A program made the position numbers and the translations under genes. Of a stretch of 64,000 bases of DNA, positions 24,401 through 33,400 are shown piece by piece (within the stretch, counting starts at the first letter, position 1; each line of letters starts with the position of its first letter). The notes beneath the pieces are model-generated. The model was not told where the DNA came from. It saw nothing but the letters and a program-made list of their open reading frames with translations, and ran no database searches. The DNA is from Phlebotomus papatasi (Eukaryota > Arthropoda > Insecta > Diptera > Psychodidae), in contig NC_077223.1 of assembly GCF_024763615.1 (NCBI RefSeq), positions 43,338,627-43,402,626 on the forward strand, in the 5' to 3' direction.

Positions 24401-27400
24401 GAAAAACTCTTGAACTTCCTCTCTCAATTTCACACTCGTGGTATTATGTTGTCTCAGGAGATGTTTTTTTTTTTCATCTTCAAACACTCCAAAAGTCTAA
24501 AGTTAGAGAATTTAGTGAATGCGTTGATGTTAAAATTGTTGCGTGAGTAAGATACACTCAAAATGCCAGAATGGAGGCTTTTTAGGGGTGGGATGTGGAT
24601 GGTTGTGAAAGAACAACCAAACTTCCCAAGAGTGAGATGTGTACAAGATTGATGTGATGGAGGGAAATGGTTATGTGGAAGGAGATTGGTGTGAGATTCT
24701 GAATCACGCAATTGACTTGTCTGATGCTGCCCTATGAGGTTTATCTTCCATTCCCCAAAAGTAGTTTGTCCCTGAATTAGAAAAGAAGATTAAAAAAAAA
24801 AAAAAACAGAAAGCAATTGTGGTAAAAAGCAAAAAACCCTGGTCTTCCTGAAGTTCCTGCCGAGGTGCGAGGGCTGTGGGCTCCTGGATCGATGTTTCCA
24901 CTGCCCACGACGCTCTCGGGACTCGCGCGACTGTGGCTGCCAGTTTGCCTTGCTGCATCGCGCGGATACAGAGAGCTAGCACATGGATCTGTCCGGCAAT
25001 CATCCCAGGTCGCACCTCACGCAGCAGCAGCGCATCCGAAAGTTCCGGCAGCAGCGCTACTCGCGTCACAGCACGAGGTGCTCGCGGGATCAGCCGGTGG
25101 GCATTGACGAAGATGTTGAATTGCGCGTAAGTGAGCTGAGACAAGTCATGCACCCACAAAAAATCATCGTCACCTCTCTGTGTTTCTTTTTCGTTTTTTT
25201 TTTACTTTATATCACCTCAGACAATCATACAAGAAAAAGAAAAAAAAAACAAAAAGAATACAGAGAAGACATCCTTAATCCCATATATTCCCTTTTCTAT
25301 AAACCCATTCGACAGATCATGTACAGAGCATTGCCTTAGGGACATTTTCTTCTCTGTTTTCTCCATTTCCTCCCCATATTTATAAGGATTCATTTCCTTG
25401 AATGATATGCTCATGCAATCCCATCCACTCTGAAAGCTTCCTTTTCGCATTATGTCTGAGCATTTTTCCAAACTACTGGGCAATCATAAAAGTCCTTGTT
25501 TCATGATAGTGGAATGCTGTGAAGATAGAAACCAAGGGGTGAATAACACGAGAAATTATTTAAGTGGCGCAAGAACATAAAAATTACATTTCATTGTTGG
25601 GACTAAGTATGATGAAAGGATTTTATGTGGTTCGTGGCACATGGTGTGATACAATTATCCTAAATTGTGCTTCGAAGCATTTCTAACATTGGAAATTACT
25701 TAAGAAACAATAGCAAAGTGAAATCTTGCAAAGTTTATTTCTATATACATTTTTTGGTTAGTGAAATAAAATTAAAATCAGTAAAAAAAAATCAAATTGG
25801 TCAGACAATAACTTGAAAATTACGGCACTGTACAAATGAGCAGTAAAAGACTGAATTCCGTTAGCAAGATCAAATTTGAGGAGCAACTAAATCAAAGAGA
25901 AAGAAGAGGTTTTTTGCAAGTATTTTATATTATTTATTATATAAACTAGATCAATTTTTATAAAGATTTAGATTTAGTACTCACCAAAATTTAATATTTT
26001 ACTGAATGAAGTTCATCTTGTACTGACTACTGATCACTTGATTTTTTGCTGACTAAATTAAATGCTGTAGGGTGAAAGGAACGTCTATTGACACTTTAAG
26101 AACTCGTGTCAGCACCTATTGACACCCTACTCTATATCATTTTTGATACGAAATTTGAATATCTCTGTTTATAGTAAAAGGCATATTACAGAAAAAACGT
26201 TATATTACTTATATTTTACTAGATACATTAAATAATTTTCAACATTTTGATAAAAGTGTCAATAGGGGTTCCCTGTCGAACAGACGTTCCTCCGACACTA
26301 CTGTTTTAATTTTTTACTGATCAAATTTAATATGACTACCCAAAATTGACATATTAATGACAAATTTTAAATTTTTACTGATCAAATTTACTTTTCCGAA
26401 AAATATTACTTTTTTTGTACTCTTTCTTTCCAAAATTGATCGGAAATATATCTAAATTTTTGAACTCCTAGAGTAAAGACTTAAGACTTTATAATACATA
26501 TTAAACAAAAGAAACTCAAGATCTAAACATGGCTTAAGTTTAAAGTCATGGCTTAATAAGTAGTTGTAACGAGCATAACTCTATTTTTTTTATTTCTAAG
26601 AAATGTTAATAGCCCAAAGCAATCATCAATTTAACTTTAATTTTGTTATGTTCTGAATAGTTTTGTTGACTAAAAAATAGGCCACGCCTGCAGTAATAGG
26701 TGACACAGGGTAACCTGGTCTTACTTCTAAGATCTGAAATAACTTCAAGTTTATAGGGACTATTTAAGGTCTTTAGAGTAAAATCTGAGTAGTAGACCTT
26801 AACTAAGGACTGGGGTGATATGATAACTTCTTTTCGATAGTATTGACTTCATTTTTGTAGCTAATATAAATGTTTATCAACTGACACATTTTTTAAGAAC
26901 GGGAAAGTAAATAATCTAATAACGCTTTAAAATCTGTCATTCACTAAATCGAGCAGATACAGATTTATCAATATTATCGATTCAATATCGAAAAGTTATC
27001 CTTCCTTCCCTGCATTTTTAAGCGTGCATAAATAGCGGACGAATAAAGTTGTCTGATGCACCTCTTGCTTTTACTTCCGAATATTGTAGAATAGTAATTA
27101 CAAATCCATCGATATGTTTAATTTAATCAGTCATAACGCTTTCGGGTAAAAATTAGGTTTGCAATTCGTTTAATGCTATCACTATATTTTATATAAAACA
27201 CAGCGTTATATAAATTCAAATTATGCTTCTATCAATTGAATATCGCTGAAATTAAAATAAAGTTAGTCTCATCAAATTATTTTCAAGTATCACAGGGATT
27301 AAGGTTTATTGAGAGGAAAATGCGGTCCTTTGTTGGAAAGGTTATGACCTCTACCATATATGCAAAATTTTCATTGAAATTGAAAATGTGGCTTCTGAGA

Positions 27401-30400
27401 AGTTAGACATTGAATTTTCAAAAGTCATTTTTTTCGATTTTAGTTCTGTAATGCTTTGATGATTTGAAGAATTGTAGTAGTTTTACAAAAAAATTCTAAA
27501 TAACCCAAAATCTTTAAATTCTTACTATTAGAACGGTAGTTTATAACTTTTTAAAGATTCATTTTTTTATTAGTTTTGGCTCAGGTTTAGGGCGATTAAA
27601 AGGAATCAAATCTTTTTACTCCTCGAACTTAAAGAAAAAGCAGTATATGTTATCAGTTATTTTTTTTAACTTACCGTTCTCATCAGAGATATCAACTTAC
27701 TGTCCTAGAGGGAAGGGGCCTCCCCTAAAAAAACATTATCTGGATTTGTTTTCTCCTTTTTTCCCTAAACCCAACCACTTCCTTCAAAACCATGTTTGAT
27801 TTCTTCTCGAAAGCGGCTCCAGCGATTTTGTTTATTTCCGGATATATTTTAATGGTTTCACGCAAACATTTTTTCGATTTTTTCCATAAAATAGACACTT
27901 TTGATCGAAAAAAATTGACGTCGAATTTTCAAAGGTCAAAGTTAAACCACTTTGGGGAATCTTTTTTTTTTAATTAATTTGATTAAATTTAGATTTTTTG
28001 GAAAGGTCTTAAAATTTCCAACCCGACATAAATATTACAACGATTCCAAAACCGGATTGTACCGAACTTAATTGACAATAAATCAGTAAAGTATCCGTAC
28101 AATATTTATTTTGTTTTGAATTTTTTATTTATTGATTGTAGGGGAGAACCAGCATATTTGGAACACTTTTTTTAAGTTTTGGCTTTGAGACATTACTTTC
28201 AAAACTCAGAAAATGATCTTGAAATTTTGTATAGCGCTTAATATACTCTCTAGATTAGACTTTATTAAAATAACTCGACTAGTGTTTTTGTAACATTTAT
28301 TTAAATAATCAAAGAATGATCCACCGCATCTCAAACTACCCGCGTCTCAAACCTGCAAGCTCTCCCCCACAATTAATAAATAAAAATTTTCAATCAAAAT
28401 AATTAAATATACAGGTAATTTAATTATTTATTGCCGATTAAGTTCGGTACAATCCGGTTTTGGAAAAGTTTCAATCGGTCGAGTTGGAAATTTCAAAATG
28501 TTTCCAAAAAATTCAAATGTAGAAAGTCAAGTAAGGCTTGTGGCTTCTAATATACAAGTCAGTTGGTAGAGCGCCGTTTAGTTAACAAAAGGTCTTTAGT
28601 TCGATCCTAGGTGGAAGCAGGAATTCCTCCTATCTCTACTTCGGAGAAGACTGAATGATTTAAAAGTCACTTGCTTTGATTAACGATTCCCTGTACATTA
28701 ATTGCAATTAATATTGAACAAAAAGTTTGCAATTTCGCACAATATATACAAGCAGGCTCTCCTTTACATATTTTTCGATCTATAGAGGCTAAACTGTAGA
28801 GATATCGACTTCCGGTCTTCGGTAACCCCCCTATATGCCTTTAATTTTTTTTTTTGAAAACAGACCGAAACAGTTTTCAATATCAAATTTTCGAAGATTA
28901 AAGTTAAACCACTTTGGAGAGCCTATTTCTCAATTGATTTTCTTAAATTTGGTAAATAAATGGAAAGTAAAACGAAAGTAAACTTTTATGGACGAAAAAT
29001 CTCGCGAAAAGTTAACTTACGGAGAACTTTATTTCGTGAGTTTGGGCATTCCTTAAAGCTGGGACGCTTTGTCATTTCTTTGTATCAAACACCTTACATA
29101 AATAAAAATTTGAGATTGATTCGTGCTAATGCGGCAGAATTATTGAGAAAACAAAAATTGGGAATATTTCAAAGGGGCCAACATCATCAACTTCATTCTC
29201 TTCAGAAGTAGTCTATGGTGGACATTTTTGCTCATATATAAAAATGCCATTGAATTATTCTAAATAGGGGAGACCGGGGTAGAATTATTCACGTATAGCA
29301 TTAGACAGTGGCACCTTATAGTTTGCCTGGGATGGAATACTGAGGAAACCACTCCCTATTCTAAATATTTATTGAAATATTTATCAGCTTCATACAAATT
29401 ATACGCAATAAAAAATTTCATTTGGTGGCTAATTCTACCCCGGTCTCCCCTAATGGTTTTTCAAGGCTAAAGTCTAAAATGGCTCAAACTTTTAGCATAG
29501 AGAGTGCATTTCTCGATCGAATGGGCTCATATTTCGCGTCATTGGAAAGGTCTTGGAGTATCTGATAAAAGACTGAGTTGGTCTTAATCGATTATGAACC
29601 AAAAGATAATTTCTGTCCAAAAATTAATTCTATTACTCCTTAGCTATTTTGGACGATGTTTTGAGTGATTTGTAAATCAGGTTAAATCGATTGTGAACAG
29701 ATAAACTATTAAATTTCGCTAAGCATGACGTTTTTCCATCCCTTTTGAATTTGCATAACTGCTCAAATGCATTATGTATGATGATAAGAGTTCCATCATA
29801 CAGAAATATCTCAATGTGAAGTAATGCCATTTGCACTATGATAATTTGAGTGTTAATGGAAGCATAAGTAAATATTGTTGTGCATAATTTGAAATGTAAT
29901 ATTACGGATAGTTTGCAAAATTGGCAATTCCTGGTCAAATGGGATGCTGTTAAAATATATAATATGCACACACGTTGTGCTTCTCAGGGCTTTTGGTTAT
30001 TTTCATATTGAATTTCCGATCTCATTTACCACCAACCACAATATTTCCTGTTTTATATTGGTATTGTTTGCAGATATATGTCAGGGGAAAATGCAATTTT
30101 CTATTAATGCGCCTTTGTAAATTAGCTTGACCTATTTGTACAGATTATTTTGTAAATATTTCGGATATTTCCAATTTATGTAAGTACTTGGTTTTTTTTG
30201 CTTAGAATTGATAAGTTTTACTGTTTTTTGCAAAATACTCTTTAATTTTTTCTCCTGCAACCATCTTTCTTGCAATAATCTTCGGTAGTGAAATATATTT
30301 GAAAATTAAAGAACCATTTTTATAGCCACTAAATCCCTAGTCTCTATCTTCTAAATCATCCCACAAGATCCCCATATAAAGTGCCAGTGACTATTTATGA

Positions 30401-33400
30401 GGTGTAAAAATGAGATGGACTGGGATTAATTTTGCAGCAATTGCCAGACGTGTTATTTGCCCCTTGAGAAAATAAAATTCATCCCTGTATTAGTGAAAAA
30501 TGTACATTTCCCACTCATGACATTTTTATTAAAAAAAAAGATGAAGCATTACATTATGTAATCTTTTAATATAAAACCTTGTAATAATGCTAAAAGTAAG
30601 AATAATACTTTACGATTTATAGGTAGAATAAAAACATAATGATGGTTAAAAATCCAACTGCAACTTATAAAATATGTGAAGATGTTAGCGAAATGACAGA
30701 CAAAGTAATTGATTATTCTTTTTTCTCTGTACAAAATATTCTTAGCATTACCTTTATATATTTATATGTATCTGCCTTAGAGCACCATCAGTGAACGCAT
30801 ACAGCAAACAAAAAACGCTTTGAAGAAGTTTTATCATTAGTTTTGGTAGAATGTTTTTTCTTTTGTGATATTTCTACTAGAGAAATTGTCCAAGACATTT
30901 TTTTTTTAAATAAAAGAAAAAAAGTGATATTAAGGAGAATTTTTTGTATGATAGAAAATACAATATAGAAATTTACACCATTTTGCTGCTATATAACAAC
31001 TGTGAAAAAGTATGTTAATATTTTGTGATGGAAATGTTATTAATTTAAAATTTGCACCACAATTTGACTCACAAAAATTTTGTACAAACAATTAATTACT
31101 GTGTGTGTACACGGCAAATTTAAGATTATATATGTAGCACCCAAGCTTCTGGTAAATTTAATTAGAAAGCAACATAGAGGCAGAGAGAGAGTACAAAAGG
31201 AGAGAATTGGATGATGTTTACTTGAGAAGTTAAAAGTAAAAAAAAAGAAAAGAAAAAAAAGAAAAAATCACACTGCTGTATCAACACAAATTTTCATATT
31301 ACGTGATTTTCTTGTACTGTTTTTATTTTTTTTAATTCTTTAAAATTTGCTGGCTTTCAATTGTACTGATGAGAAAAAAAAAAGATTAACTCTTAGTTCA
31401 CAAATGTAATTTCACCAAATAATTCACCAAACAAGAAACAAAATCTTGATGATGTTTACCAAGGGGCTTGAGTGATTAAATTTAATGTCTATCTTGTTAA
31501 ACTTTCAGTCGTATTTCCGACAACATTGGCCCGAGGAGCAATCCACGGTGATTGAGGATCGGTGCACAAGAAATAGGATTAATTCGGCGATTTTTGTGTC
31601 GTCGGAGGGAAAAGGATTTGACTCAATTGAATTCTTGAGGCGATACGGCTCCCAGAGTGTTCTCTGCCGGAAGGCTCGCAGTGCTGAGAACATTACTTCG
31701 GCGGATCAGAGGGTGAGTCTTCATTCCAAAATTGTAAGTACAGACTAACTCTTCTCTCTATACTATCAGCATTTGGTCAATTTCCACCAAATGCATTTCA
31801 AATCAAGAGCATCAATTCTGGACATCTCCATCATCATGTAATTATGTGTTTGTTTTACATTGCCACTTTTGCAATACTTTTTAATATATACTTACTTTTT
31901 TATATCTTGGAGAAAGATAAAATATCAAACCTCTTAGCATAACTTGATATAGCTATATACTAATTGTGCTTTAATCTTAGAATTTGCATAAAAGTAGTAT
32001 TTGAGCTCAAGAATAATCCTCAGAAATAAAATAATAATAAAGCTGCCTTTTGAGGAGTTTTGGTTAATTAAAAGTTATATTTGAATATTTTATTTGTTCG
32101 GCCAAACTATTCTTTCTAGTTTATTTGTCAATGATTCCTTATGCCACAACTTAAATTAGGAGAAAATGTGACTAATCGTTGTAAAGGTTTCGACCTTAGC
32201 TACTACGATTTAAATAAAATCGTAAATAAGGATTTCGAAATATTCGACATAGAATTTTTGAATCGAAAATTGATTTTTCGATTTTAGCGCTTACTGATGA
32301 TCGTATATGTTTCCGTACAGAAGTAGATCTTGAAAAATTCGAAAATCTATTTGAATATCCAAGAAAGAAACTTTTTTACTTCCTAAGACTTTCGCAAGGT
32401 AGTGGAAGTTACATCCTGTTCGAATTTCGAAGTGCTCAAGTGTCAAAATGTGACGATCTTCACATGTTGTGAGGAAAAAAACAGAACAACAACTTTTACT
32501 GTTCTTGCCCCAGTATTTAATCACTGAGTAACTCTTTTTCCAGATTTTTAGTGTGATATTTAATAAAATTTCCCCATCTTGTTCGAAAATGTAGTATGAA
32601 AATTCGAAATTGAATTTGAATTCTTCGAACTCCAACGACTTTTTGTGCAAATAGAGTTCCATTTACCTTTATCAAAGACACTATTGGAGAATCAAAATCT
32701 ACTTCTGTTTGGGCTCTATATAGGCTTTCGGTGTTCTGAAAAGTTGTAACGCTTCACGAAACCTTTGTAATATCATCATCTAAAATCAAATTCTGCAATT
32801 TGATCCACAGCTATAGCAATTTTAAGATTCATTTATTAATTTCTTATTTATTACTCGGATCAAGTGGATATGGGAGTCATTTTTTAAGGTATCAGGCCTA
32901 GCTGTGAGATACTAATATTTAAAACCAAACCGTGCCAGTTATTTATTCAGAAAAAAATTGGAGATGTATACCATAATGAAAGAAAACCAGCTCGTCGTCG
33001 ATATCATTTTCCGTTTTTTGCCAGAATTATTTATACTAAAAAGAATCAACCGGACAGCTGGAAAATCAATTTATTGGGGTATTATAAACGAGTGTCAAGA
33101 CGTGTATTTGGGCTCGAAATGAGGCTGCAAATTACATAGGACCACGAAAGCTGAGATTGTAAAGAATCTCAGCTAAAAAGACTGCGCCCAAAGTAAAACG
33201 CCCCTTTAAGTATTTTGCCAAGATTGATGGGAATATATTATCATTGTATTATACACCAAATTTCAATGAACCTTCTTATACTTGCTTTTTTAATAATCTC
33301 CTCAATTTTGAGATAAAGAACGCTTAAATATTTAAGTTTATTTTAGTAATAACAATTAATTAGTTACAATTATGAGCCAGAAGCTAAAGACGCTTCATCA

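Noticed and set aside
24704..25159. 151-codon ORF on the - strand over the GC-rich island
   Set aside because: It is open because the island is GC-rich. The - strand lacks a usable donor at the exon end, whereas the + strand has a near-ideal donor and symmetric phase. Not fully excluded.
28553..28625. Functional tRNA-Asn gene
   Set aside because: A-box, GTTAAC loop and B-box resemble a tRNA, but no acceptor stem pairs and the anticodon stem is poor.
28960..29211. 83-codon + strand ORF
   Set aside because: Entirely inside a U-family repeat; equivalent modules at other sites are not open in this frame.
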